Source: Erythrobacter sp. QSSC1-22B (GTDB lineage: Bacteria > Pseudomonadota > Alphaproteobacteria > Sphingomonadales > Sphingomonadaceae). From it: 64,000 nucleotides of DNA. Shown here in pieces: positions 51,353 to 59,837 of this stretch (position 1 is its first letter; each line of letters begins with the position of its first letter). The stretch spans positions 496,001 to 560,000 of the forward strand of contig NZ_LZRP01000001.1 of NCBI RefSeq assembly GCF_001678665.1, in the 5' to 3' direction. Under the pieces are notes generated by a model. It did no database searches. It was not told the origin of the DNA and was given only the letters and a program-made list of their open reading frames with translations. The translations under genes and the position numbers were made by a program.

Positions 51353-52114
51353 ATGAGCGGAAATATTGTCGGAACCGTGGATGTCGCGGAAATCGCCTTC
51401 CTGGCCTTCGTGCTGTTCTTCATCGCGCTGGTCTTCTGGCTGCGACGCGAGGACCGGCGCGAGGGCTATCCCCTCGAGGACGAGCTGACCGGCGCGGTCG
51501 AAACCGTTGGCGGGCCGCTCCACACCAGCTCGATCAAGAGCTTCCGCCTGCCCTTCGGTCGCGGCACAGTCACCGCGCCGACGCAAGGGCGCGAACCGGT
51601 CAAGTTCGCCGCGCTGCGGCGCGAGAATTTCGGCGGCGCGCCCTATTCGCCGACCGGCAATCCGCTGACCGACGGGATCGGCCCCGCCGCCTACGCCCAG
51701 CGCGACAAATTGCCCGATATCGACGCCCACGGACGCCCGCGGATCGTGCCGATATCGCTCGACGACCATATCACCGTCGCCAAGGCCAGCACCGACCCGC
51801 GCGGGCTCCCGGTGATCGCCGCCGATGGCAAGACCGCTGGCACGGTGACCGACCTGTGGGTCGACCGCGCCGAACACATGATCCGCTATCTCTCGATCGA
51901 CACCGGGGCTGGCACGGTCCTCGCGCCGATGGCGATGGCCACCGTCTCGCGCAAACATGTGTCGATCGACGCAATCAATGCGGCCGATTTTGCCGGGGCT
52001 CCCGTTCCTGCCTCCCCGGTCGAAATCACCCGCTACGAAGAAGAGCGCACGATCGGATATTTCGGCGGCGGCTATCTTTACGGAAATCAGGACCGACACG
52101 AGCCGTGGCTGTGA
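51353..52114 (+). CDS. puhA: Photosynthetic reaction centre H subunit
   Basis: 253 residues: one N-terminal membrane helix (FLAFVLFFIALVFWL), then a cytoplasmic beta-barrel domain. Typical segments are REGYPLEDE, GPLHTSSIKSFRLPFGRG and VTDLWVDRAEHMIRYLSID, where acidic residues guide protons to QB. AAGGA precedes the ATG. It caps the LM core. The stop overlaps the puhB GTG. Confidence 0.97.
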   Translation: MSGNIVGTVDVAEIAFLAFVLFFIALVFWLRREDRREGYPLEDELTGAVETVGGPLHTSSIKSFRLPFGRGTVTAPTQGREPVKFAALRRENFGGAPYSPTGNPLTDGIGPAAYAQRDKLPDIDAHGRPRIVPISLDDHITVAKASTDPRGLPVIAADGKTAGTVTDLWVDRAEHMIRYLSIDTGAGTVLAPMAMATVSRKHVSIDAINAADFAGAPVPASPVEITRYEEERTIGYFGGGYLYGNQDRHEPWL

Positions 52115-52746
52115 TCGAATACGAGCATGAACCCATCCGGGGCCTGCCCGGCGACCTTCCCCCGGGTGAGGAAATCCTCTGGCAGGGTGCGCCCGACTGG
52201 CGGGTGCTGTGCCGCACCGCACTCCACCCCGGTTGGGTCGCCGGCTATTTCGCCCTGTTCGCGGCGCTGGCTCTGGCGAGCGGCAGCCTGTTCGGGCTGG
52301 TGGCGTCGCTCGTCTCGGCCGGACTGGTGATCGGCCTGCTGGCGGTGTTCGCGGCGCTGGTCGCGCGAACCACGGTCTACACGATCACCAATCGCCGTGT
52401 GGTTCTGCGGATCGGGGTGGCGCTCAACACCTGTATCAACCTGCCGCTGGCGCTGATCGGATCGGCGAAGCTTCGCGCGCATGCCGAAGGGTTCGGCGAT
52501 CTGGTGCTGGTGCCGTGCGGTCCGCACCGGATCGGTTACGCCATGCTCTGGCCGCACGCCCGCCCGCTGCGTTTCTCGCGCGCACAACCGATGCTGCGCG
52601 CTTTGCCCGGGGCGCAAAGGGTCGCCGATATCCTGACGCGCGCCTGCGACGCGGTGGTCGAAGTCGAGCGCAGCGAAACCGCCCCCCGCCCTGTGACGCA
52701 GCCGGTCGCCCCCACTCCCATAACCGCGCGAAAGGCAACCGCATGA
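52111..52746 (+). CDS. puhB: PuhB, reaction-centre assembly protein
   Basis: 211 residues from GTG 52111. A cytoplasmic start (LPPGEEILWQGAPDWRVL) is followed by two or three membrane helices (FALFAALALASGSLFGLV, VIGLLAVFAALVARTTVYTITNRRVVLR) and a PH-like domain with GYAMLWPHARPLRF. In Rhodobacter capsulatus PuhB helps reaction-centre assembly. Overlaps puhA and puhC by four bases each. A GTG two codons earlier is also possible. Confidence 0.9.
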   Translation: MIEYEHEPIRGLPGDLPPGEEILWQGAPDWRVLCRTALHPGWVAGYFALFAALALASGSLFGLVASLVSAGLVIGLLAVFAALVARTTVYTITNRRVVLRIGVALNTCINLPLALIGSAKLRAHAEGFGDLVLVPCGPHRIGYAMLWPHARPLRFSRAQPMLRALPGAQRVADILTRACDAVVEVERSETAPRPVTQPVAPTPITARKATA

Positions 52747-53228
52747 GCCACGCCCATTCGCATGAGAACACCGTCCCGCGCCCGGCTTTGATCGCCGCGG
52801 GGGTGATGGTGGGCTTCTCGCTGCTGATGACTGCGGCGGTACAGATCGGCTGGCTCGAGCGCTCGGCAGTCCCCAGTGCCGAGCGTGCCGAGGCCTCGGT
52901 CGCTCCGCTCGAGCAACGCTCGCTGCTGTTCGCCGATGGCGCCGACGGGTCGGTGCTGATCACCGAGGCCGACAGCGGAGCGCAAGTCGGACTGATCGAG
53001 GCGGGCAGCGAACAGGGGGGCTTTATCCGCGGGGTGCTGCGCGGTCTGGCGCGCGAACGCCGGATGTACGACGTCGGGTCGCAGCCGCCCTTCACCCTCA
53101 CGCTGTGGCAGGACGGGTCGATGTCGCTGGTCGATGAGGCCACCGGTCGCTCGGTCGAGATCGGTGCCTTCGGGCCCGACAACCGCGCCGCCTTCGCGGT
53201 GCTGCTCGAAGGCGGCGACATCACATGA
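52743..53228 (+). CDS. puhC: PuhC, photosynthetic complex assembly protein
   Basis: 161 residues: one membrane anchor ([23 protein letters not shown]), then a periplasmic beta-rich domain with [34 protein letters not shown] and [20 protein letters not shown]. Known members support LH1/reaction-centre build-up. The gene is between puhB and orf95 with four-base overlaps on both sides. Confidence 0.9.
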   Translation: MSHAHSHENTVPRPALIAAGVMVGFSLLMTAAVQIGWLERSAVPSAERAEASVAPLEQRSLLFADGADGSVLITEADSGAQVGLIEAGSEQGGFIRGVLRGLARERRMYDVGSQPPFTLTLWQDGSMSLVDEATGRSVEIGAFGPDNRAAFAVLLEGGDIT

Positions 53229-53512
53229 GCGCGCGCAGCTTCACCACGCCGTGCCGCATCGAGATCGAGCAGAGCGAGGAGCATTTCCACGCGCATGTCG
53301 AACTCGACAACGGGATCGCCATCTATCCGGGCGACCGCGTCCGCGTCCACGGCGCACCGATCCGGATAAGCTTTGGCGAGCGCATCGCCTTCGATCGCAC
53401 CGCCACCGTCACCCGCGCCGGTCCGCTGCTGCGCTGCTGGACCCGGCTGGCGGCATATTTCGACATGCGCGAACTCTACGAAGTGAGCTTCAACCCCGGG
53501 AGAGTGAAATGA
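53225..53512 (+). CDS. Small soluble protein between puhC and acsF (orf95)
   Basis: 95 residues, no signal or membrane segment, rich in beta-strand pattern ([35 protein letters not shown]). The histidines 20, 22 and 24 alternate and could bind metal, but that is not shown. It overlaps puhC and acsF by four bases each (ATGA), so it is firmly part of the puh-acsF unit. Comparable small genes occur at this place in related photosynthesis clusters, as I recall them. I cannot name the family; a role with AcsF or assembly is inference. Confidence 0.7.
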   Translation: MSARSFTTPCRIEIEQSEEHFHAHVELDNGIAIYPGDRVRVHGAPIRISFGERIAFDRTATVTRAGPLLRCWTRLAAYFDMRELYEVSFNPGRVK

Positions 53513-54585
53513 ACGCCCACAGCCAGATGGCCGCAGCGCCCGTTGCACCACCCGACACCATGGCGATGGCGGTCGAGGACACGGTGCTCAGCCCGCGCTT
53601 TTACACCACCGATTTCGCCGCGCTTGACGCGATCGATGTGAGCCTGGTGCGCTGCGAATGGGATGCGCTGATCGCCGAGATGGAAAGCGATCCCAACAAA
53701 CGCCATTTCAAACGCGACGCCAGCTTCGACGGCGTGATCGAGAATCTCGAGCCTGCCCTGCGCGCCGAATTCATCGACTTCCTCGTCAGCTCGCTCACCG
53801 CCGAATTCTCGGGCTGCATCCTCTATGCCGAGATCGCCAAGCGGACCAGAAACCCCGACGTCAAACATCTGTTCAAGCTGCTGGCCCGCGACGAGAGCCG
53901 CCACGCGGGCTTCATCAACGACACGTTGAAGGACGCCGGGGTCGGGATCGATCTGGGTTTCCTGACGCGGACCAAGAAATACACCTTCTTCAAACCGAAG
54001 TTCATTTTCTACGCCGTCTATCTCTCGGAAAAGATCGGTTACGCGCGCTACATCACCATCTTCCGCCATCTCCAGCGCAACCCCGAGCGGCAGTTCCACC
54101 CGATTTTCCAGTGGTTCGAGGAATGGTGCAACGACGAGTTCCGCCATGGCGAAGCCTTCGCGATGCTGATGCGCGCCGACCCCAAGCTGCTGACCGGCAT
54201 GAACAAGCTGTGGGTTCGGTTCTTCCTGCTCTCGGTCTATGCCACCATGTATGTCCGCGACCACGCCCGGCCGGTCTTCCACGAGGCGCTGGGCGTCGAT
54301 CCGACGCAATACGACTACGACGTCTTCTCGATCTGCAACCAGATCAGCCGCCAGGTCTTCCCGGTCGAACTGGCCACCGACGATCCCGCTTTCCGCGCCC
54401 GGATGGAGCTGCTGCTGCAGGCGACGCGGCGGATCGAGGATGGCAAGCAGGCCGGCGGGCTGAGCGGAGCGTGGCAGAAGCTGCGCGGCGGCGCGGGCGT
54501 AGCGTTCAATTTCGCCGCGCTCTATTTCCACCGCACGCGGAGCAACACCCTCCCCGCCAAGGTCCGGCTGCAACCCGCATGGTAA
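53509..54585 (+). CDS. acsF: Aerobic Mg-protoporphyrin IX monomethyl ester oxidative cyclase
   Basis: 358 residues. Diiron ligands are in the paired helices: [11 protein letters not shown] and [15 protein letters not shown], with further glutamates in [14 protein letters not shown]. It forms ring E of bacteriochlorophyll with O2. There is no anaerobic cyclase bchE in the cluster, so ring E formation here depends on oxygen unless bchE is elsewhere. Overlaps orf95 and puhE. Confidence 0.97.
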   Translation: MNAHSQMAAAPVAPPDTMAMAVEDTVLSPRFYTTDFAALDAIDVSLVRCEWDALIAEMESDPNKRHFKRDASFDGVIENLEPALRAEFIDFLVSSLTAEFSGCILYAEIAKRTRNPDVKHLFKLLARDESRHAGFINDTLKDAGVGIDLGFLTRTKKYTFFKPKFIFYAVYLSEKIGYARYITIFRHLQRNPERQFHPIFQWFEEWCNDEFRHGEAFAMLMRADPKLLTGMNKLWVRFFLLSVYATMYVRDHARPVFHEALGVDPTQYDYDVFSICNQISRQVFPVELATDDPAFRARMELLLQATRRIEDGKQAGGLSGAWQKLRGGAGVAFNFAALYFHRTRSNTLPAKVRLQPAW

Positions 54586-55364
54586 GCTGGAGCGGCCATA
54601 TCGTCCCGCTGGTGGCGACGATCGCGATGTGGTTCTTCGCCACCGGGCTGGTCGCCTGGCTGGACAATCGCGAACGCGAAACCTTCCCGCGCAGCCTGCT
54701 GTTGGCAGGGATCGGCGGGATCGGCGGACTGCTGCTGATCGTCGCCACGATGCACCAGGTCTCGCTGACAGGCATCTACAGTGCTTTTGCCGGTGCCATG
54801 CTGATCTGGGCGTGGCACGAGATCGGCTTCCTCACCGGCGCGGCCGCTGGGCCCCGGCGCGAAGCCTGCCCCCAGAACGCGCGCGGCTGGGAGCGCTTCG
54901 CCCATGCCAGCGCCGCGATGGCCTGGCATGAGGTCGCGCTGGCGCTCACCGCGCTGCTGCTGGTCTCGCTCACCTGGAACGCGCCCAACCAGATCGGGGC
55001 CATGGTCTTCGCGCTGCTGCTTGCCATGCGGCTGAGCACCAAGCTCAACATCTTCCTCGGTGTCCCCAATATGAGCACCGAGATCCTCCCGCCGCACCTC
55101 GCCTATCTCAAGAGCTATTTCGGCCCGCGCCGATTCACCCCGCTGCTGGCGCTTTCGATTTTCGCCAGTCTGGCGCTGACCGGCTGGCTCGGCAGCGTCG
55201 CGCTGGCCACGCCCTCGGGCCCCGAGGCGGCGGGCGCCAGCCTGCTGTTTGCGCTTGCCGCGCTGGGCGCGCTCGAACACCTGTTTCTCGCGCTGCCGTT
55301 TCGCGATGGCGCGCTGTGGGCATGGGCGCTGCCCGGACGGCGCGAGGGAGAAGCGCAATCGTGA
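54579..55364 (+). CDS. puhE: PuhE, photosynthetic complex membrane protein
   Basis: 261 residues with about seven membrane helices ([21 protein letters not shown] near the N-terminus; [19 protein letters not shown]; a conserved [11 protein letters not shown]). PuhE of Rhodobacter affects light-harvesting complex levels by an unknown mechanism. Starts inside the end of acsF (7-base overlap). hemA follows after 53 bases. Confidence 0.9.
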   Translation: MVSWSGHIVPLVATIAMWFFATGLVAWLDNRERETFPRSLLLAGIGGIGGLLLIVATMHQVSLTGIYSAFAGAMLIWAWHEIGFLTGAAAGPRREACPQNARGWERFAHASAAMAWHEVALALTALLLVSLTWNAPNQIGAMVFALLLAMRLSTKLNIFLGVPNMSTEILPPHLAYLKSYFGPRRFTPLLALSIFASLALTGWLGSVALATPSGPEAAGASLLFALAALGALEHLFLALPFRDGALWAWALPGRREGEAQS

Positions 55365-55417
55365 CGACGCAACGAAAAGATCAAACCCGAGGACAAGCAC
55401 GGAGAGGGGTACCGACG

Positions 55418-56638
55418 ATGGATTTCCAGGCCTATTTCAAGGGAGAACTGGACGCGGTCCGCGAGGAAGGCCGCTACCGGGTGTTTACCGAGATCGAGCG
55501 GCATCGCGGGGCCTTCCCGCATGCCACGCGCTACGTCGACGATGCCACGCAAGAAGTGACCGTGTGGTGCTCGAACGACTATCTCGGGATGGGTCAGCAT
55601 TCCAAGGTCATCGATGCCATGCACCGCGTGCTCGACGAATGCGGCGCAGGCGCCGGGGGCACCCGCAACATCTCGGGTACCAACCACCACCACGTCCTGC
55701 TCGAACGCGAGCTGGCCGATCTGCACGGCAAGGACGACGCGCTGCTGTTCACCAGCGGCTATGTTTCCAACTGGGCCGGGCTCGGCACGCTGGCAGGGCG
55801 GATCCCGAACTGCGTCGTCTTCTCCGATGCGCTCAACCACGCCTCGATGATCGAAGGCATCCGCCACAGCCGCGCGCCCTACAAGATCTGGGCGCACAAC
55901 GATCCCGAGGACCTCGACCGCAAGCTGTCCGACTTCGGCCCCGAAGTGCCCAAGCTGGTCGCCTTCGAGAGCGTCTATTCGATGGATGGCGACATCGCCC
56001 CGATCGCCGCGATTCTCGATGTCTGCGAGAAACATGGCGCGATGACCTATATCGACGAGGTCCACGCGGTTGGGCTCTACGGCCCGCGCGGTGGCGGGAT
56101 CGCCGAACGCGAAGGGCTGATGGATCGCATCACCGTGATCGAGGGTACGCTGGGCAAGGCCTTCGGGGTGATGGGCGGGTATATCGCCGGTTCGCGCGAT
56201 CTGGTCGATTTCGTCCGCAGCTTCGCCAGCGGCTTCATTTTCAGCACCGCGCTGCCCCCTGCGGTAGCGGCGGGCGCCTGCGCCAGCATCAAGCACCTCA
56301 AGGCCAGTTCGGCCGAGCGCGAGTTGCAGCAGGACCGCGTGGCCACGGTGCGGCGCAAGCTCGACATGCTGGGTATTCCGCACCTGCCCAACCCCAGCCA
56401 TATCATCCCGGTGATGGTCGGCGATGCGCACAAGTGCAAGATGATCAGCGACTGGCTGATGGACAATCACGGCATCTATGTGCAGCCGATCAACTATCCC
56501 ACCGTGCCCCGCGGCACCGAGCGGCTGCGGCTGACGCCATCGCCGGTCCATTCGGATGGCGATATCGACCGGCTGATCGAGGCGCTGAGCGATATCTGGT
56601 CGCAATGCGAACTGGCACGCGGCGCAATGGCTGCTTGA
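55418..56638 (+). CDS. hemA: 5-aminolevulinate synthase
   Basis: 406 residues of the PLP-dependent ALA synthase family: start [18 protein letters not shown], glycine-rich [17 protein letters not shown], and the PLP lysine Lys247 in [14 protein letters not shown]. It makes ALA from glycine and succinyl-CoA, feeding all the tetrapyrrole steps above. GGAGAGGGG precedes the ATG. It is the last gene of the unit and is followed by a strong terminator. Confidence 0.97.
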   Translation: MDFQAYFKGELDAVREEGRYRVFTEIERHRGAFPHATRYVDDATQEVTVWCSNDYLGMGQHSKVIDAMHRVLDECGAGAGGTRNISGTNHHHVLLERELADLHGKDDALLFTSGYVSNWAGLGTLAGRIPNCVVFSDALNHASMIEGIRHSRAPYKIWAHNDPEDLDRKLSDFGPEVPKLVAFESVYSMDGDIAPIAAILDVCEKHGAMTYIDEVHAVGLYGPRGGGIAEREGLMDRITVIEGTLGKAFGVMGGYIAGSRDLVDFVRSFASGFIFSTALPPAVAAGACASIKHLKASSAERELQQDRVATVRRKLDMLGIPHLPNPSHIIPVMVGDAHKCKMISDWLMDNHGIYVQPINYPTVPRGTERLRLTPSPVHSDGDIDRLIEALSDIWSQCELARGAMAA

Positions 56639-56672
56639 ACGGCTAGCTGCAGCCTACCTGTCGCGGACATGA

Positions 56673-56706
56673 AAAAGGGCGCGGACCACTGGGTCCGCGC
56701 CCTTTT
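56673..56706. terminator. Bidirectional Rho-independent terminator
   Basis: A perfect 11-bp GC-rich stem (56677-56687 with 56692-56702) and 4-base loop, with AAAA on the left and TTTT on the right. It terminates both hemA from the left and the cytochrome c gene from the right. Confidence 0.9.
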
Positions 56707-56723
56707 GCTCATTCAGGCGAAGC

Positions 56724-57242
56724 TTACTGCCCGCCGGTTTCCAGATAGGCGATGATATCGGCCCGATCCTGACCATTGGGCAGGCCGGCGAAGGCCATCT
56801 TGGTGCCTGGGATCACGCGTTGCGGGTCTTCGAGATACTGGAACAGCTTTTCCTTGGTCCAGGTGATCCCGCTGTTGGCGTTGGCTTCGCTGTAGGTGTA
56901 GCCCTCGACCGTGCCCGCGGTGCGACCGACGATCCCGGCAAGCGAGGGGCCGATGCGGTTCACGCCTTCCTCGAGCACGTGACACGAGCTGCACTTGATG
57001 AAGACTTCTTCGCCATGGGCGACATCGGGCGTGAAGGATGCCAGCATAGTCCCATCGACGGTTTCGGTGTTGTCGGCCGCCGGCGCTTCCGCCGAAGGTT
57101 CGGGCGCGACGACCGATGCGGACGGATCGGCGGCCGCCGTCTCGGTCTCCGCCGGTTCGTCGGTGCCGCCGCAGGCACTCAGCAATGCGACCGATGCGGC
57201 CATTCCAAAATACTTGGCGAAACTCTTCGCAGTCCTCGTCAT
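56724..57242 (-). CDS. Lipoprotein class I cytochrome c
   Basis: 172 residues. A signal with lipobox LLSAC (Cys24) and an acidic Ala/Pro/Glu linker (to about residue 65) lead to a single cytochrome c domain: CSSCH (84-88) and a distal methionine in GTKMAFAG (Met149). It is therefore tethered to the periplasmic side of the membrane. Its place at the end of the photosynthesis cluster suggests an electron carrier to the reaction centre, though a respiratory role is possible. The 297 bases upstream (57243-57539) hold no recognisable gene or site. Confidence 0.88.
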   Translation of the reverse strand: MTRTAKSFAKYFGMAASVALLSACGGTDEPAETETAAADPSASVVAPEPSAEAPAADNTETVDGTMLASFTPDVAHGEEVFIKCSSCHVLEEGVNRIGPSLAGIVGRTAGTVEGYTYSEANANSGITWTKEKLFQYLEDPQRVIPGTKMAFAGLPNGQDRADIIAYLETGGQ

Positions 57243-57539
57243 AGATTACCCTTTCCCAACTCGGGCAACCCTCGTGCCGCACCAGTCGCAGCCATGGGCT
57301 CCCTCAGTTTCCAAATAACGCTTTGTCAGCGGTCTTTCCCCCTGGCTTCCGCATTACAACGGTGCCCGATCCGGCGTTATTCGATGTCGGGTATGAACCT
57401 ATTTCTTCGCGATGCCAAAGCGAAAAAGCCGGTTGTCGCATAGCTATGCTTGGCGGCGACTGGTTCGCTCCGCCTCAGGGCGGACGGGTCCGGGTGGGTA
57501 CCGCGGAAGGCGGCGCCGAACACCCGGACTCCGGCGGGT

Positions 57540-59294
57540 TCAGCTGTCCTGCTGCGCGGCGATCCAGCGGTCGATATGCGCCTCGAGCACATCGAGCGGG
57601 ACCGCGCCGTTCTCCAGCACCGCATCGTGGAAATCGCGCAGGCTGAATTCACTACCCAGCGCGGTTTCGGCACGTGTCCGCAGTTCGCGGATCTTGAGCT
57701 CGCCGATCTTGTAAGCGAGCGCCTGGCCCGGCCAGGTGATGTAGCGATTGACCTCTGCGTCGATATTGCCCGCGCTCAGTGCTGTGTTGTCGAGCATGAA
57801 ATCGACCGCGCGCTGCTTGCTCCAGCCCTTGGAATGGATCCCGGTGTCGACCACCAACCGGCTCGCGCGCCACATTTCGTAGCTCAGCCGGCCCATTTCC
57901 TTGGCCGGAGTGTCGTAGAGCCCCATCTCGATCCCGAGCCGCTCCGAATAGAGCCCCCAGCCCTCGACGAAGGCGGTGAAGAAGGTGCCGTGCTGGCGCA
58001 ACGGGTGGATATCGAGTTCCTGCTGCAGCGCGATCTGGTGGTGATGCCCGGGCACCGCCTCGTGGACCCCCAGCGCAGGCAGTTCCCACAGCGGGCGCTG
58101 GTCGAGCTCGGTGGTGTTGACCCGGTAGATCCCCGGCTGCCCGGTCGCGAGGCTGCCGCTTTCGTAGTAAGCAGTGGTGTTGCCCGGTGCCTGCGCTGCG
58201 GGGATCGGCAGCACCGTGTAGGGCTGGCGCGGCAGCGTGCCGAACAGCTTGGGCATCCAGCCGTCGATCTGCTTGGCCAGAGCCCCGGCCGCCTCGAGCA
58301 GTTCTTCCGGGGTCTCGGGATAATACTGCGGGTCGGTCCGCAGATGTTCGATGAAGGCTTCTCGGCTGGCGAAGCCGGCATCCTCGGCTACCGTTTCCAT
58401 CTCGGCCCGAATTCGCGCCACTTCGGAAAGGCCGAGCTGGTGGATCTGGTCGGGGGTCATGTCGGTAGTGGTGAAGCTCTTGACCCGATAGGCGTAATAC
58501 TCCTCGCCGCGGGGCGTGGCGAGCACCCCCGGCATGCCGGTTCGGCACTCGGGGGAATATTCCTCGACATAGAAGTCACGAAAATCGCGATAGGCCGGCA
58601 TCACCCCGGTTTCTAGCGCGGTCCGGGCGCGGGCCTTCAATTGCGTCCACTGCGCCTCGGTAATGGTCGAGGGCCGTTCCTTGAACGGCAGCCACAGCGG
58701 CGATTCGACAGGATCCTCGACGATCATGCTCTCGATCCGCGCCTCGAGTCCCTCCATCGGTTCGCAGGCCTGAGTCAGCCCGCGGGCGACCGCTTCGCGG
58801 CTGCGCGCGATGCCCTGCTCGTTTACCGCAGCAAAGCTCTCGAGCCGCCCGACATAGCTCTGGTAATCCGCCAGCGTGAACAGGGGCGATCCATAGGGTA
58901 GCGAGCCGAAATAGGCGAACCAGCCGCCGCGATTGGTGAACACGACGAAGCGGTCGTGATCGAATTGCGCGCCCGCCAGTTCGTCTTCGAAACTGCGCTT
59001 GAGAATCGCGTGATCGATCCGCAGGTCCTGCGGCAGCGCGTCCTCGTCGATCGCCTCGAGCCGGGCGAGGAAGGCGCGGGTCTCGGCGATCGATGCCTCG
59101 TAGCGGGCCAGCGACATGTCCACCAGCTTGCCATCGCCGCGGCGGTCGCCGACCTGCGTTGCGGTCATCGGCGAATTGTCGAGCGTCCATTCCCAGACAT
59201 CGTCGCGCAGGTCGCGATAATCATCGGCTGGGGCGGCGTGAAGCGGGGCGAGCGCCACGCTGGCAAAGGCGAATGCGGCGGCGAGGTATTTCAT
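57540..59294 (-). CDS. DUF885 family secreted protein (putative metallopeptidase-like)
   Basis: 584 residues, with a cleavable signal peptide (LAAAFAFASVALAPLHA). The family motif HEAVPGHHHQ lies near residue 407, and a second histidine-rich segment is in YEMWRASRLVVDTGIHSKGWS. DUF885 proteins resemble zinc peptidases and carry the HExxPGHH-like motif, but a substrate is not known. It faces the phosphatase gene across 66 bases. Confidence 0.88.
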   Translation of the reverse strand: MKYLAAAFAFASVALAPLHAAPADDYRDLRDDVWEWTLDNSPMTATQVGDRRGDGKLVDMSLARYEASIAETRAFLARLEAIDEDALPQDLRIDHAILKRSFEDELAGAQFDHDRFVVFTNRGGWFAYFGSLPYGSPLFTLADYQSYVGRLESFAAVNEQGIARSREAVARGLTQACEPMEGLEARIESMIVEDPVESPLWLPFKERPSTITEAQWTQLKARARTALETGVMPAYRDFRDFYVEEYSPECRTGMPGVLATPRGEEYYAYRVKSFTTTDMTPDQIHQLGLSEVARIRAEMETVAEDAGFASREAFIEHLRTDPQYYPETPEELLEAAGALAKQIDGWMPKLFGTLPRQPYTVLPIPAAQAPGNTTAYYESGSLATGQPGIYRVNTTELDQRPLWELPALGVHEAVPGHHHQIALQQELDIHPLRQHGTFFTAFVEGWGLYSERLGIEMGLYDTPAKEMGRLSYEMWRASRLVVDTGIHSKGWSKQRAVDFMLDNTALSAGNIDAEVNRYITWPGQALAYKIGELKIRELRTRAETALGSEFSLRDFHDAVLENGAVPLDVLEAHIDRWIAAQQDS

Positions 59295-59360
59295 GGTCGT
59301 TTCTCCCTGTTGGCGAGCTTCCTATTGCGAGGCGCCGCCCGGGTCCAGTAGGGTGGTAGC

Positions 59361-59837
59361 ATGACCACGCCCTCGATCCTGTTCGTCTGCCTCGGCAATA
59401 TCTGCCGTTCGCCGCTGGCCGAAGCGGCCCTGCGCCACCGTGCCGCTGCCGCCAGCCTGGAGCTCAAAATCGACAGCGTCGGCACCGCCGGTTACCATGT
59501 CGGCGAACCGCCCGATCCGCGCGCCATCGCCGAGGCGCGGCGTCAGGGGATCGAGATCGGCGCCTATTGCGGGCGCCAGCTTTCTCGCGAAGATTTTGCA
59601 CGCTTCGACCATATCCTGGTGATGGACGAGGACAATCTCGCCGACGTCCGGGCCATCGCTCCGGCAGAATCGACAGCGAAGATTGGCCTGCTGCTCGATG
59701 TCGTCCCCGGCACCAGCGGCCGCTCGGTCGCCGATCCCTACCATGGCAGCGAGTCCGACTTCGCCGCCACCTGGAAGGAAGTCGATGCCGCCGCCGAAGC
59801 TCTGGTCGCGGTGCTGCTTTCCGAACAGCGCAGCTAG
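59361..59837 (+). CDS. Low-molecular-weight protein-tyrosine phosphatase
   Basis: 158 residues. The P-loop is FVCLGNICRSPLAEA (Cys-x5-Arg-Ser) at the N-terminus and the general acid is in VADPYHG. It removes phosphate from tyrosine or related substrates (or could be an arsenate reductase-like member, less likely with this DP motif). It ends overlapping recG by four bases on the opposite strand. Confidence 0.92.
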   Translation: MTTPSILFVCLGNICRSPLAEAALRHRAAAASLELKIDSVGTAGYHVGEPPDPRAIAEARRQGIEIGAYCGRQLSREDFARFDHILVMDEDNLADVRAIAPAESTAKIGLLLDVVPGTSGRSVADPYHGSESDFAATWKEVDAAAEALVAVLLSEQRS

